Assembly: GCA_900142905.1 (NCBI GenBank)
Contig: FSRV01000001.1
Span: forward strand, 2,356,001 to 2,420,000
From: Burkholderia sp. GAS332
GTDB taxonomy: Bacteria > Pseudomonadota > Gammaproteobacteria > Burkholderiales > Burkholderiaceae
Direction: 5' to 3'
DNA: 64,000 nucleotides
Within the stretch, counting starts at the first letter, position 1, and each line of letters opens with the position of its first letter. A model generated the notes under the pieces. It was not told where the DNA came from. It saw only the letters and a list, made by a program, of their open reading frames with translations, and searched no databases. This document shows positions 52,453 through 61,516 of this stretch, in pieces. Position numbers and translations under genes: made by a program.

Positions 52453-54171
52453 ATGGAATCGATCGGACCATTCCGCTACCGGAAGTACGCGTCGCCATTG
52501 CCGTCTCTTGTGGACGGCTGCGAAGTCACGCGGCATCAGGTCGTCATTTGCGGCGGCGGCCCCGTGGGACTCGCAACGGCGCTGGGTCTCGCCCGTTATG
52601 GCGTGCCGTCCGTGGTGCTCGAAGCCGATAACACCGTCTGCGTAGGAAGCCGCGCCGCCTGCGTGTCGCGCCGCAGTCTGCAGATACTCGAGCGTCTCGG
52701 CGTGCTCGACGCAGTGCTGCAAAAGGGCCTCGCATGGACCTCGGGCCGTAGTTTCTACCGGCAAACGGAAGTCTTCAGATTTGACATGCCGTACGACGAA
52801 AACCAGAAGCTGCCGCCAATGGTGAACCTGCAGCAGTACTACATCGAGCAGTTTCTCGTCGACGAAATCACGACGAACTACGCAGACTTGATCGACATCC
52901 GTTGGGGCAGTCAGGTCACCGGACTGACGACGGGCTCTGACGGATCGACTTTGGAGGTCAAGCATCCGGCAGGGACTTACTCGCTCGACGCCGCGTGGCT
53001 GGTTGCCTGTGACGGCGGGCAGAGCTTTGTGCGCAAACGGCTCGGTTTGCCACTGTTGGGTGCGGCCTATGAAGGGAAGTACGTGATCGTCGATATCGAA
53101 CTGGAGAGCCCTGAACCCGCGGAGCGGCGCGCCTGGTTCGATCCGCCGTCCAATCCGGGCTGGACGATGCTGTTGCACAAGCAGCCCGACAATCTCTGGC
53201 GTATCGACTACCAGGTGCCGGACGATACCGACATCGACGCGGCGATCACACCTGAAGCCGTCACGCCTTACGTGCAAAGGCAGCTTGAGTTGATCGGCCA
53301 GGCGCATCTGCCATGGAAGCTCGTGTGGACGAGCGCGTACCGGGCAGGCGCGATGTCGCTCGAGAGCTATCGTCACGGCCGCATTCTGTTCGCCGGCAAT
53401 GCCGCGCATGCCATGCCGATTTTCGGCGTGCGGGGACTCAACTCCGGTTTCGACGATGCGGACAACCTCGCGTGGAAGCTGGCCGCTGTGCTGCAGGGCT
53501 GGGGCGGCGATGCGCTGCTGGACAGTTACAGCGCTGAGCGGGTCCACGCGTTTCGCGTCAACGCAAAGAATGCGATGCGTAGCACGGAATTCATGGCGCC
53601 GCCGTCCCGAGGCTATTCGCTGATGCGCGAGGCGGCGCTGTCGCTGGCCGAACGGCATCGCGACATCGCGAAGCTCGTCAATCCGCGGCAGACGAGTGCG
53701 ATCGACTACACCGATTCGCCGCTGTCGAGCGGGGCGGGCTTGCCGCGCGGCCCACGTCCCGGGCACCTGATTGCCGATGTTCCGGTGACGGGAAGCCGGG
53801 GAGAGCGGTTCCTGTCCGAGGTAGGGGGACAACATTTCACGCTGATCGTGTTCGGACACGGATGCGACGATCTGACGTGTCTGACGCGAGCCGAAGCTGC
53901 GCCGGTGCGTGTGGTGCAGGTGCAGCTCGACGCCACCGCGCCACTGCCTGCATGGTCTGGCACGCGCGTCTTGACGGATTGCACGGGTGCGCTCGCGGCC
54001 ACTCACGGCGCGCGCGACGCCGACGTATGGCTCGTGCGTCCCGACGGTCATCTATGCGCCGCGTGGAACAGTCCGTCCGTTGCGACGGTCCGCATAGCTT
54101 TGCGGCATGCGAGTGGTGATCCGCTCGATGCCCGGTTCACTCAGACGGAGAACCTTCATGCCGATGCTTGA
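52453..54171 (+). CDS. FAD monooxygenase, MhpA/phenolic hydroxylase-like
   Basis: This 572-aa class A flavoprotein has HQVVICGGGPVGLATALGLA (FAD GxGxxG variant), WLVACDGGQSFVRKRLGL (the DG motif) and GRILFAGNAAHAMPIFGVRG (GD-type motif; here GN). A C-terminal thioredoxin-like tail runs from about 440. This order matches 3-(3-hydroxyphenyl)propionate hydroxylase and related phenolic hydroxylases. The D to N change in the third motif (AGNAAH instead of AGDAAH) occurs in some MhpA-like proteins. It would hydroxylate a phenol or aryl acid with NAD(P)H and O2. It lies 19 bp after the hydrolase gene. Confidence 0.87.
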   Translation: MESIGPFRYRKYASPLPSLVDGCEVTRHQVVICGGGPVGLATALGLARYGVPSVVLEADNTVCVGSRAACVSRRSLQILERLGVLDAVLQKGLAWTSGRSFYRQTEVFRFDMPYDENQKLPPMVNLQQYYIEQFLVDEITTNYADLIDIRWGSQVTGLTTGSDGSTLEVKHPAGTYSLDAAWLVACDGGQSFVRKRLGLPLLGAAYEGKYVIVDIELESPEPAERRAWFDPPSNPGWTMLLHKQPDNLWRIDYQVPDDTDIDAAITPEAVTPYVQRQLELIGQAHLPWKLVWTSAYRAGAMSLESYRHGRILFAGNAAHAMPIFGVRGLNSGFDDADNLAWKLAAVLQGWGGDALLDSYSAERVHAFRVNAKNAMRSTEFMAPPSRGYSLMREAALSLAERHRDIAKLVNPRQTSAIDYTDSPLSSGAGLPRGPRPGHLIADVPVTGSRGERFLSEVGGQHFTLIVFGHGCDDLTCLTRAEAAPVRVVQVQLDATAPLPAWSGTRVLTDCTGALAATHGARDADVWLVRPDGHLCAAWNSPSVATVRIALRHASGDPLDARFTQTENLHADA

Positions 54172-54364
54172 AGACAGCGAGCGAGACGAGCTTTACACGG
54201 CGTGCTGCGAGGCGATCAGTTCGGTCGGGCGTGAGCGCGAGAGTCTGATGCTCGCACGGCTGGCGCTACTGCTGATGGAAGAAGTCGGCGATATCGGCCG
54301 GTGCAGACAGGCGATCCGGGCCGCGACCGAGTCGGTTCCGCTGCCCAGTTTGTCGAAACATTAG
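54158..54364 (+). CDS. DUF2783-type small protein
   Basis: This 68-aa protein (MPMLEDSERDELYTACCEAI, LMLARLALLLMEEVGDIGRC) matches the DUF2783 pattern, a family of ~60-70-aa proteins encoded directly after class A flavin monooxygenases in beta-proteobacteria. The start overlaps the end of the monooxygenase gene by 14 bp and has GGAG about eight bases upstream. Its role is unknown; constant linkage suggests it helps the flavoprotein. Confidence 0.78.
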   Translation: MPMLEDSERDELYTACCEAISSVGRERESLMLARLALLLMEEVGDIGRCRQAIRAATESVPLPSLSKH

Positions 54365-54409
54365 AACAGGTCCGAAGAGACTTCCACGAGGCAAGACAGG
54401 AGACAGAAC

Positions 54410-55729
54410 ATGCAAACTCAACCGGCATTTCCCACGCCCGACGCGGAGCAAAAGCTCTACCGCAAGGTCGCTTTACGTATCGTGCCGTACCTGTTCGTCG
54501 CCTATGTCGTGGCGTTTCTCGATCGCGTCAACATTGGCTTTGCGCAGCTCCAGATGAAAGGTGATCTGGGTTTCAGTGACGCCGTGTACGGACTCGGCGC
54601 CGGCGTATTTTTCCTCGGCTATTTTCTCTTCGAGGTGCCGAGCAATCTTGTGTTGCAACGCATCGGAGCACGTCGCACGTTTGTGCGCATTATGGCGTGC
54701 TGGGGTCTGGTGTCAGCTTGCATGGCATTCGTGAAGACGCCCTCCATGCTCTACGCGATGCGTTTTTTGCTCGGCGCATTTGAAGCGGGTTTCTTCCCGG
54801 GCATCATCCTGTATCTGACGTTCTGGTTCCCGGCTTCGCGCAGGGCAACCGTAACGTCATGGCTGTTCGTTGCCGTAGCGATCGCCGGTGTACTCGGCGG
54901 CCTCGTGTCCGGCACGATCATGCAATACGCCGGGGGCATGGGCGGACTCGCTGGGTGGCAATGGCTGTTTATCATCGAAGGCGTCCCGGCGATCGGGCTA
55001 GGGGCGCTCGCCTGGTGGGTGCTCGATGATTCGCCTGCAAAGGCGCGGTGGCTCACCGACGATGAGAAGCGTCGTCTGCAGACTGCATTGGATGCGGATG
55101 AGCAAGCGAAGCGTCATGTAGCGTCAGCATCGTTCCGCGAGGCGTTGCGCAACCCGCGTGTTTATCTGCTAGCGGCGGTCTATTTCACGCTGACATGCGG
55201 CACGATGGCCGTGAGCTTCTGGCTGCCCGCGTTGATCAAAGGAGCGGGCGTGACCGATATGCTGCACGTGGGCTTGTACAGCGCGATTCCCTATGGAATC
55301 GGGGCGGTCGGCATCGTGCTGGTGTCGCGCCATTCAGACCGGTATCGCGAACGGCGTGTGCATTACGCGGTATGCGCGATCGGCGGCGGTCTCGCTTTGT
55401 CGATGCTGGCTTTGACCACCGGCAGTCTCGCGTCGCTGATCGGCCTGCTGAGCGTGGCGGTTGTCCTGACATTTTCGGCGCTGCCGATTTTCTGGTCGAT
55501 TCCGCAGGAGTATTTGTCCGGAAGCGGCGCGGCAGGTGGCGTTGCGCTGATCAGCAGCCTCGGGCAACTCGGCAGCTTCTTTAGCCCGACCATGATCGGC
55601 TGGATCAAGACCACGACCGGCAAACTCGACAACGGTCTCTACCTGTTGGCCATGCTCCTGATTGCCGGTGGCGTGACCTTGTACTTTGTACTGGCCGACG
55701 CTCGTCAGCCTGTGCAGGAACCTGCTTAG
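54410..55729 (+). CDS. ACS-family MFS transporter
   Basis: The 439-aa carrier has 12 predicted helices. Helix 1 carries FLDRVNIGFAQLQM and is followed by GLGAGVFFLGYFLFEVPSNL, the hallmark of anion:cation symporters (phthalate, tartrate and 4-hydroxyphenylacetate types). It should import the organic acid used by the upstream enzymes. AGGAGACAGAAC precedes the ATG. It is the last gene of the module that starts at 50746 and has a 45-bp gap to the DUF2783 gene. Confidence 0.88.
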   Translation: MQTQPAFPTPDAEQKLYRKVALRIVPYLFVAYVVAFLDRVNIGFAQLQMKGDLGFSDAVYGLGAGVFFLGYFLFEVPSNLVLQRIGARRTFVRIMACWGLVSACMAFVKTPSMLYAMRFLLGAFEAGFFPGIILYLTFWFPASRRATVTSWLFVAVAIAGVLGGLVSGTIMQYAGGMGGLAGWQWLFIIEGVPAIGLGALAWWVLDDSPAKARWLTDDEKRRLQTALDADEQAKRHVASASFREALRNPRVYLLAAVYFTLTCGTMAVSFWLPALIKGAGVTDMLHVGLYSAIPYGIGAVGIVLVSRHSDRYRERRVHYAVCAIGGGLALSMLALTTGSLASLIGLLSVAVVLTFSALPIFWSIPQEYLSGSGAAGGVALISSLGQLGSFFSPTMIGWIKTTTGKLDNGLYLLAMLLIAGGVTLYFVLADARQPVQEPA

Positions 55730-55750
55730 CCAATGCCGCGCTGAGCCGCG

Positions 55751-55972
55751 TTATCGTGGGGTGATGTGATAACCCGGATGAAAACCCACGACGAGCGTGA
55801 TGTAGACGAGGGCGGCGAAGACGCCGGCCAGCGTGCCGAACACGTCTCTGGCACCCGCGCCGCGTCGGAATTGGATCGGAATGCCCACCAGCAGGTACGC
55901 GATCGAGAACACGATGGCGACCATCAAAGGCGGGGGCGCAAGTGAGACAACGAAGTCGGCCAATGCGCGCAT
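55751..55972 (-). CDS. Small two-helix membrane protein
   Basis: The 73-aa frame starts MRALADFVVSLAPPPLMVAI and has two hydrophobic helices (about 12-30 and 45-63, TLAGVFAALVYITLVVGF). It ends HPGYHITPR. The ribosome site is weak (CCAGGG), and a longer start at 56035 would add 21 residues. I do not recognise it. It is convergent with the MFS gene. Confidence 0.5.
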   Translation of the reverse strand: MRALADFVVSLAPPPLMVAIVFSIAYLLVGIPIQFRRGAGARDVFGTLAGVFAALVYITLVVGFHPGYHITPR

Positions 55973-56099
55973 GCGCAAACCCTGGAGAAGTCCGGAACAG
56001 CCGCTTGCCTCCCGCGGCGAGTTCCGGTGATTCATACGGCGGAGGCACTACGCGCCGGGCAAAGCGCCAGTCCGCGCGATTCTGCGAGCAGGAAACCCT

Positions 56100-56762
56100 T
56101 CAATGAAGCTGGGCGACCAAGGCGTCCGCACCCTTGTCGAGGCCGGTCTTCGCAGCACTCAATGAGCCGAAGGCTGCCGGCAGGTTCATCGCATTGGGAT
56201 ACTGCTTCGAAACGTAGGCCTTCAGCAGTTGGCCGCCGGCGCCGTCATAGACTTCCACGGCGTAGGAAACCGAACCGCTGAACGCCCCCTGGCCGCCTCG
56301 GATTGACTGCACGCCGTTGTAGAGATTGCCCGCAAGGTCGAAATGCATGACCTGTCCAACCAGCATCGTGGTCTTTTCGGCGCCAGTCAGTGTCAGCTTG
56401 ATCCGCAGCGTGTTAGCGCCGGGCTGCTTCGCCACACTGAACCGTGTCGCCAGTTTTTCCGAAAACGTTTTTCCCATGTAATCGGCAAGCGCGGCCCGGT
56501 CGACGTCCTTCATGTCGCCGAACTGGTTGTCATTGCCCTGATAGACGACGACCGGATCCAGCAGCACCTGTGTGTATCGCGACCAGACCACGGGGGCCGC
56601 ATAGGTGTAGGGCACCTTGCCTGAATCCTCACCGCGGTTCTGCGTCAACTGCGTCGAGGAGGAGATGCCCGTATAGGCGACCGGTTGCACACCCGCGCAC
56701 GCAGTCAAGGTCAGCACCGCCGCGGCGGTGAAAAGAAGCGGGACGAGGTTTTTCCTGAGCAT
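56100..56762 (-). CDS. DUF3313-type outer-membrane lipoprotein
   Basis: This 220-aa lipoprotein has a signal peptide with lipobox (LRKNLVPLLFTAAAVLTLTA, then C-AGVQP), so Cys near residue 22 is lipidated. The mature part (TGISSSTQLTQNRGEDSGKV, YTYAAPVVWSRYTQVLLDPV, VSYAVEVYDGAGGQLLKAYV) matches the DUF3313 group. The ATG at 56762 has AAGGAACACAAA upstream. Its promoter carries the same operator as pqiA, with -35 TTTACA and -10 TACTGT. It therefore probably belongs to the envelope-lipid regulon of the adjacent TetR regulator. Confidence 0.85.
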   Translation of the reverse strand: MLRKNLVPLLFTAAAVLTLTACAGVQPVAYTGISSSTQLTQNRGEDSGKVPYTYAAPVVWSRYTQVLLDPVVVYQGNDNQFGDMKDVDRAALADYMGKTFSEKLATRFSVAKQPGANTLRIKLTLTGAEKTTMLVGQVMHFDLAGNLYNGVQSIRGGQGAFSGSVSYAVEVYDGAGGQLLKAYVSKQYPNAMNLPAAFGSLSAAKTGLDKGADALVAQLH

Positions 56763-56830
56763 TTTGTGTTCCTTGAGGGGCAAATTGGGTGTGGGAGCCG
56801 TCCTGTTCCGGACGGGACCGATGAGGCCGA

Positions 56831-56874
56831 ACAGTAGCACCGCCGCTTTTATTTGTAAACCGTCTATCCGGCTT
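56831..56874 (-). promoter_or_regulatory. Operator and promoter of the lipoprotein gene
   Basis: AAACCGTCTATCCGGCTT (56857-56874) matches the operator at 57854-57871 in 16 of 18 positions. On the minus strand it overlaps -35 TTTACA (56854-56859, complement), followed by a 17-bp spacer and -10 TACTGT (56831-56836, complement). Bound repressor would block this promoter. Confidence 0.7.
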
Positions 56875-57054
56875 GTTTATGGGGTATTCGACACGGTACA
56901 ATTCCACTCCTCAGCGCGAACCCTCTTGAGCCGACGGTTGGCGAGCCTGCTCGCAGACCCCGATTCACTGCATCGAATGACTTGCCAAACACCCTGGCTA
57001 CGCGGCAGTTATTGGGCCAGCGCCGCAATCATCGCGATTTCATCAATATCGATA

Positions 57055-57651
57055 ATGGATAACCAGACCCGTTCGGAGATGTCCCGCAGAAGGGCGATTG
57101 AAGCCGCTTTCACCATCCTCACCCGGGAAGGTGTCGGTGGACTGACGTTCGATTCGTTGTCGCGCGAAAGCGGCATTAGTAAAGGCGGACTGCTGCATCA
57201 GTTCCGCACCAAGCAAGGTGTGCTTTGCGCGCTGCTGGAACATCAGCGGCAGCAGTTCGAGCACATGGCGCGCGACTATATGGCGAAGGAAGGTGCGTCG
57301 AAGGCCGAACCGAATCTGGCCTCCCAGATTGCAATTTATCGGGAATCCGTCAATCAGCCGCATTCCGTGGCACGCGCCATTCTCGCAGCGATTGTCGAAA
57401 ATCCGACCCTGCTTGACGACATGAAGACGTCTGACGCGGCGAAAATGAAGGCGTTGCAAGACGAAGCGACCGACCTGGATTTGTCGTTGTTGCGATACTT
57501 TGCTGCCAGCGGACTCGCATTTCACGCTCTGTTGGGATTGTCACCGTTGGGCGATTCAGATCGCAACAGGCTGTTCGACCGTCTCCTCGACGAAGAGAGC
57601 TGGCAGGCTCAGAAGGCGCCGCCAAAACGCCGTAAGCGGTCCGCGGGCTGA
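57055..57651 (+). CDS. TetR-family regulator of the lipoprotein and pqi genes
   Basis: The 198-aa regulator starts MDNQTRSEMSRRRAIEAAFT, with the HTH in TREGVGGLTFDSLSRESGIS and GGLLHQFRTKQGVLCALLEH. It ends in a basic tail (PPKRRKRSAG). The ATG at 57055 gives the usual TetR length; a frame from 56728 would add over 100 residues and cross the operator. It lies between two genes or operons that carry near-identical operators overlapping their -35 elements, so it is the probable repressor of both. The ligand is unknown. Confidence 0.87.
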   Translation: MDNQTRSEMSRRRAIEAAFTILTREGVGGLTFDSLSRESGISKGGLLHQFRTKQGVLCALLEHQRQQFEHMARDYMAKEGASKAEPNLASQIAIYRESVNQPHSVARAILAAIVENPTLLDDMKTSDAAKMKALQDEATDLDLSLLRYFAASGLAFHALLGLSPLGDSDRNRLFDRLLDEESWQAQKAPPKRRKRSAG

Positions 57652-57853
57652 CCCGACGGATCAAGGCCGAAGCGGCCGGCTGGGAACAGGCGATGTTGCG
57701 GTGAGCAGCAGCGCCATTCAGGACGCTCAACGCTGTTGAGCGCCGTGTGCGCTCGAATTTTCGGTGTCCGTAATGAATTCGCCACGCCTGGTGGCGCGAT
57801 CGCGACGGACGGCCCGCTTCAGTAGCAGCGTTTCGCGAGTCCGACTCACAAAC

Positions 57854-57897
57854 AAACCGTCTATCCGGTTTACACATTTGAATTGCAGTGTTAGGCT
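57854..57897 (+). promoter_or_regulatory. Operator and promoter of pqiABC
   Basis: The palindrome AAACCG-TCTATC-CGGTTT (57854-57871) overlaps -35 TTTACA (57869-57874). A 17-bp spacer leads to -10 TAGGCT (57892-57897). The same layout occurs in mirror image before the lipoprotein gene. The 309-bp gap between the TetR gene and pqiA holds nothing else that I can support. Confidence 0.72.
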
Positions 57898-57960
57898 GGC
57901 GCCTCTCGCATGAGTTTTGAATAAGGGCCGCGCGCTTCTGGGTGACGCGCCCGCAAGCGG

Positions 57961-59238
57961 ATGCCGACAATGAATGAAACCGAGTTAATCGCGTGTCACG
58001 AATGTGATTTGCTCCAGTGGAAGGCGCCGCTATTTGAACGCGGTACCGCGCGCTGTGCCCGATGCGGTGCGGCCCTCTACCGAAGCCTGCCGGCCACTTA
58101 CGACCGCGCTCTGGCGTTCAGCCTGGCTGCCGGGATCCTGTTCGTGGTTGCCAACTGTTTTCCGATCGTCGGACTTTGGGTCAAGGGCGCGCTCGTCGAA
58201 ACCACGCTGTTTGGGGCAGTTTCTTCGCTATATGCCGACGGTATGTGGCCCATTGCAGGTCTGGTCTTTGTGACGACGATTCTGATGCCGGCACTGAACA
58301 TCGCCGCGGTGATCTATCTACTCTTGCCGCTGCAGATTCGCGGTTTGCCCCAACGTTCCGAGATCGTGCTGCGTGTGCTGAGGCATGTCGCGCCTTGGGG
58401 AATGATCGAAGTGCTCATGCTTGCCATGCTGGTCGCGCTCGTCAAACTCCAGCACTTTGCGACCGTCGTCCCCGGCGTCGCGATTGGGTCATTTGGCGCG
58501 GTGATGGTGCTGCTCGCGGCAGCGGCTGTGTCGTTCAATCCGCGTGATATCTGGGCGCGTATCGAAAGCGTGCAAGGCGTCGACGTCGCGTCACACGTGC
58601 TAAAGGCAAGTGCCAACGTGGCTACCGCCGCACGCGCCGGTCTGTTCGTTTGTCACGACTGCGGCTTGATGTCAAAGCCGTTCGGCCATGTTCGTGGCGG
58701 GATATGTCCGCGTTGCAGCGCGGTGTTGCACCTGCGCAAGCCCAATAGCCTCGCACGCACCTGGGCATTCCTGTTGGCCGCCATGGTTCTCTATATCCCG
58801 GCTGTCCTCTTGCCAGTCATGGTCACCAGCACCTTGTTCAGCGCGCAATCCGACACGATTCTAAGCGGCGTTGTGTTTCTCTGGACCTCTGGGTCGTGGG
58901 CGCTTGCCACGATCGTTTTCATCGCCAGCATCGTGGTACCCATGCTCAAAATTCTGTCGTTAGGCTATCTCGCCTGGAGCACTCAGTTGCGCTCGTCCCT
59001 CATGCCGCGCAAGCGGACACGTATCTACCGGTGGTTGGAATTAGTCGGCCGTTGGTCGATGCTCGATATCTATGTCATCACCATTCTGGTCGCGCTCGTG
59101 CAGTTCGGTTCGGTTGCAACGATCGACGCAGGTCCCGGGTCGATTGCGTTCGGCGCGGTAGTCGTGCTGACCATGTTCGCGGCGCTGTCGTTCGATCCAC
59201 GGCTCATATGGGACGCAGTGGGGTCGGACAGTGAATGA
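57961..59238 (+). CDS. pqiA: PqiA-type membrane protein
   Basis: This 425-aa inner-membrane protein has two repeats. Each starts with a zinc-ribbon-like Cys pair set (C12/C15 with CARCGA; later CHDCGLMSK with CPRCSA) followed by four predicted helices. This is the PqiA/YebS pattern of the MCE lipid-transport system, where PqiA anchors PqiB at the inner membrane. The start at 57961 (ATG) is used; ATG at 57970 is possible. It overlaps pqiB by 8 bp, so the operon is tightly coupled. A TetR operator covers its promoter. Confidence 0.9.
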   Translation: MPTMNETELIACHECDLLQWKAPLFERGTARCARCGAALYRSLPATYDRALAFSLAAGILFVVANCFPIVGLWVKGALVETTLFGAVSSLYADGMWPIAGLVFVTTILMPALNIAAVIYLLLPLQIRGLPQRSEIVLRVLRHVAPWGMIEVLMLAMLVALVKLQHFATVVPGVAIGSFGAVMVLLAAAAVSFNPRDIWARIESVQGVDVASHVLKASANVATAARAGLFVCHDCGLMSKPFGHVRGGICPRCSAVLHLRKPNSLARTWAFLLAAMVLYIPAVLLPVMVTSTLFSAQSDTILSGVVFLWTSGSWALATIVFIASIVVPMLKILSLGYLAWSTQLRSSLMPRKRTRIYRWLELVGRWSMLDIYVITILVALVQFGSVATIDAGPGSIAFGAVVVLTMFAALSFDPRLIWDAVGSDSE

Positions 59239-60856
59239 GTCGCCCGGGCAGATCGATGAGCAAAGTGCGGCCATCTTCCCAGCAGCCGTTGCCGCCAAAC
59301 AATCGAAGTGGCGCCTGCAGCTGGTGTGGGTGGTGCCGATTGTCGCACTCCTGATAGCCGGCTGGCTGGTCGTGCAATCCGTCATGAAAAATGGCCCAAC
59401 CATCACGATCAGATTTTCGACCGGTGAAGGCATTGAGGCAGGCAAGACGAAGATCAAGTTCAAGAATGTCGATGTCGGTGTGATCAAAAGCGTCGAACTT
59501 TCCGACGATCACAAGACCGTGATTGCGAGCGCCGACATGTCCCGCAACGCTTCCAGCATGCTCGTCGACGATACCCGTTTCTGGGTCGTTCGGCCGCGCA
59601 TCTCCGGAGGAACGGTATCGGGCATCGGGACGTTGCTGTCCGGGTCCCACATCGGCATGGACATCGGGACGGCGCAGAAAGCGCGCAGCGATTTCGTCGG
59701 ACTTGAGTCGCCACCGGTCCTGGCCTCGGGGGCACCCGGACGAGAGTTCGTGCTTAAAAGCGACAACCTGGGCTCGCTCGATGTCGGTTCGCCCGTATTC
59801 TTCCGGCGGCTCCAGGTCGGTCAGATCGTTTCCTTCGCGCTTGATCCTGAGGGTGCGGGCATGATCATCCATGTCTTTGTCAATGCGCCTTACGACCGCT
59901 ACGTGACGAGCGATACCCGCTTCTGGCACGCAAGCGGTGTGGATGTGACGCTGGATACGACCGGTGTAAAGGTCAACACCGAATCGCTGGTGTCAGTCCT
60001 GATTGGCGGCCTTGCATTCGAGAATCCATCTGGCGCGACGAACAGGGTTGAAGCAGACGCGCAGCATCAGTACGACCTTTTCGCAGGGCGAGCTGAGGCA
60101 ATGAAGGAGCATGACGCGATCGTCGACAAGTACGTGCTGAATTTCAAAGAGTCTGTGCGCGGGTTGACTGTCGGGGCGCCCATTGACTTCCGTGGGATAG
60201 TGATCGGCGAGGTCTCGGCGATCAACACGCACTTTGACCCAGCGACAAAGGAATTCAGTATCCCCGTCGAGGTCAGCATTTTTCCTGAACGCCTGATTTC
60301 ACGCGACGACTCCGGAAGCACCATTGCGCCGATACCGTCGAAGCGGAAAGAGTTTGCAGACTACCTGGTGAAAAAGGGGCTGCGGGCCCAGCTGAGGACG
60401 GCGAGTCTGCTGACGGGTCAACTCTATATCGCGATCGATTTCTTTCCTTCGGCGCCGAAGGCAACCGTCGACTGGCGTACAAAGACGCCCCAACTGCCAA
60501 CGGTACCGGGCAACCTGCAGGGCTTACAGGACTCCATCACAAGTCTGGTCGCCAAGCTGAACAAGATCCCGTTTGAAGGAATCGGCAACGACCTGCGCAA
60601 AACGCTCAATGACGCGGATACGCTGATGAATACGATCAATACCGACGTGGCGCCCGAGGCAAAAGCGACGCTGGCCACAGCACGTGAAGCGCTCACGTCA
60701 GCGAATCGCGCGTTGCAAAGCGACTCGCCGTTGCAGCAAAGCACGGCGGACACCATGCGCGAGTTGTCGCGAACAGCCGCCTCGTTCCGCGCGCTGTCGG
60801 AGTATCTCCAACGCCATCCAGAAGCGCTGCTCCGTGGCAAGACCGAGGACAGGTGA
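59231..60856 (+). CDS. pqiB: PqiB-type MCE protein
   Basis: The 541-aa protein has one N-terminal membrane helix (VWVVPIVALLIAGWLVVQSV) and three MCE domains at about 55-145, 165-230 and 295-360 (GIEAGKTKIKFKNVDVGVIK, GSPVFFRRLQVGQIVSF, GAPIDFRGIVIGEVSAI). A C-terminal helical region (LNDADTLMNTINTD, TAREALTSANRALQ) would form the needle-like coiled tube. PqiB spans the periplasm and moves lipids between the two membranes. It starts with GTG inside the end of pqiA and overlaps the start of pqiC by one base. Confidence 0.92.
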   Translation: MNESPGQIDEQSAAIFPAAVAAKQSKWRLQLVWVVPIVALLIAGWLVVQSVMKNGPTITIRFSTGEGIEAGKTKIKFKNVDVGVIKSVELSDDHKTVIASADMSRNASSMLVDDTRFWVVRPRISGGTVSGIGTLLSGSHIGMDIGTAQKARSDFVGLESPPVLASGAPGREFVLKSDNLGSLDVGSPVFFRRLQVGQIVSFALDPEGAGMIIHVFVNAPYDRYVTSDTRFWHASGVDVTLDTTGVKVNTESLVSVLIGGLAFENPSGATNRVEADAQHQYDLFAGRAEAMKEHDAIVDKYVLNFKESVRGLTVGAPIDFRGIVIGEVSAINTHFDPATKEFSIPVEVSIFPERLISRDDSGSTIAPIPSKRKEFADYLVKKGLRAQLRTASLLTGQLYIAIDFFPSAPKATVDWRTKTPQLPTVPGNLQGLQDSITSLVAKLNKIPFEGIGNDLRKTLNDADTLMNTINTDVAPEAKATLATAREALTSANRALQSDSPLQQSTADTMRELSRTAASFRALSEYLQRHPEALLRGKTEDR

Positions 60857-61443
60857 TGCGCCGATATCAAACGTTACTTCTGACGACACTCGTGTTGACG
60901 GTGTTGGCCGGATGCGCAACGTCGCCGGCATCGAGTTTCTACACATTGAGCCCGGTTCCAGCGGTAGGGCAGCCGCAAGGCGCCGATCCGATCCTGATCG
61001 CGATCGATCCGGTGACGGTTCCCGAACTGGTCGATCGACCGCAAATCGTATCCAGGCTGGATGCGAACCGCGTCTCTATCGATGAATTCGCGCGCTGGGC
61101 CGAGCCATTGAAGAATCAGATTTCACGCGTCCTGGCTGCGGACCTCGCGCAACGCATCCCCAGCGCGATCGTCTCCAGTTATCCGCAACGGGCGGACGAA
61201 AACGCCTACCGCGTATCGGTTGACGTGCAGAGCTTCGATTCGTCGACCGACGGCACGGTGATGCTGGCGGTTATCTGGTCGGTGCGTCAGCCGAAACGAA
61301 GGGAGAGAATCAGCGGACGAACGGTTGTACACGAGCCCGTGAGCGGACCTGGCTACGACGCTCTGGTAGAGGCGCACAGCCGAGCCCTTGCGTCCGTGGC
61401 AGGTGATCTCGCCGTAGCGGCGCGCTCGGCTATGCGGCAGTGA
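60856..61443 (+). CDS. pqiC: PqiC-type lipoprotein
   Basis: This 195-aa lipoprotein has a lipobox (LVLTVLAGC, Cys about residue 19) and an ABC-type transport auxiliary (PqiC/YmbA) domain: SFYTLSPVPAV, VTVPELVDRPQIVSRLDANR, FARWAEPLKNQISRVLAADL. PqiC sits in the outer membrane and completes the Pqi bridge. The ATG at 60856 overlaps the pqiB stop (TGATG), with GAGGACAG upstream. It closes the operon; a strong hairpin follows at 61488. Confidence 0.9.
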   Translation: MRRYQTLLLTTLVLTVLAGCATSPASSFYTLSPVPAVGQPQGADPILIAIDPVTVPELVDRPQIVSRLDANRVSIDEFARWAEPLKNQISRVLAADLAQRIPSAIVSSYPQRADENAYRVSVDVQSFDSSTDGTVMLAVIWSVRQPKRRERISGRTVVHEPVSGPGYDALVEAHSRALASVAGDLAVAARSAMRQ

Positions 61444-61487
61444 CACGAGCGATGCGTCGCCCTGTCCGGGTGTCATGCGCGTGGCGG

Positions 61488-61516
61488 CCCCCGCTTGCGC
61501 CAGACGCAAGCGGGGG
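61488..61516 (+). terminator. Hairpin after pqiC
   Basis: CCCCCGCTTGCG (61488-61499) pairs perfectly with CGCAAGCGGGGG (61505-61516) around the loop CCAGA. The 12-bp GC-rich stem lies 45 bp past the pqiC stop. No T-run follows, but stem strength suggests the end of the pqi transcript. Confidence 0.6.

Noticed and set aside
52375..54051. 558-codon minus-strand open frame
   Set aside because: It is the antisense of the MhpA-like monooxygenase gene and has no recognisable domain.
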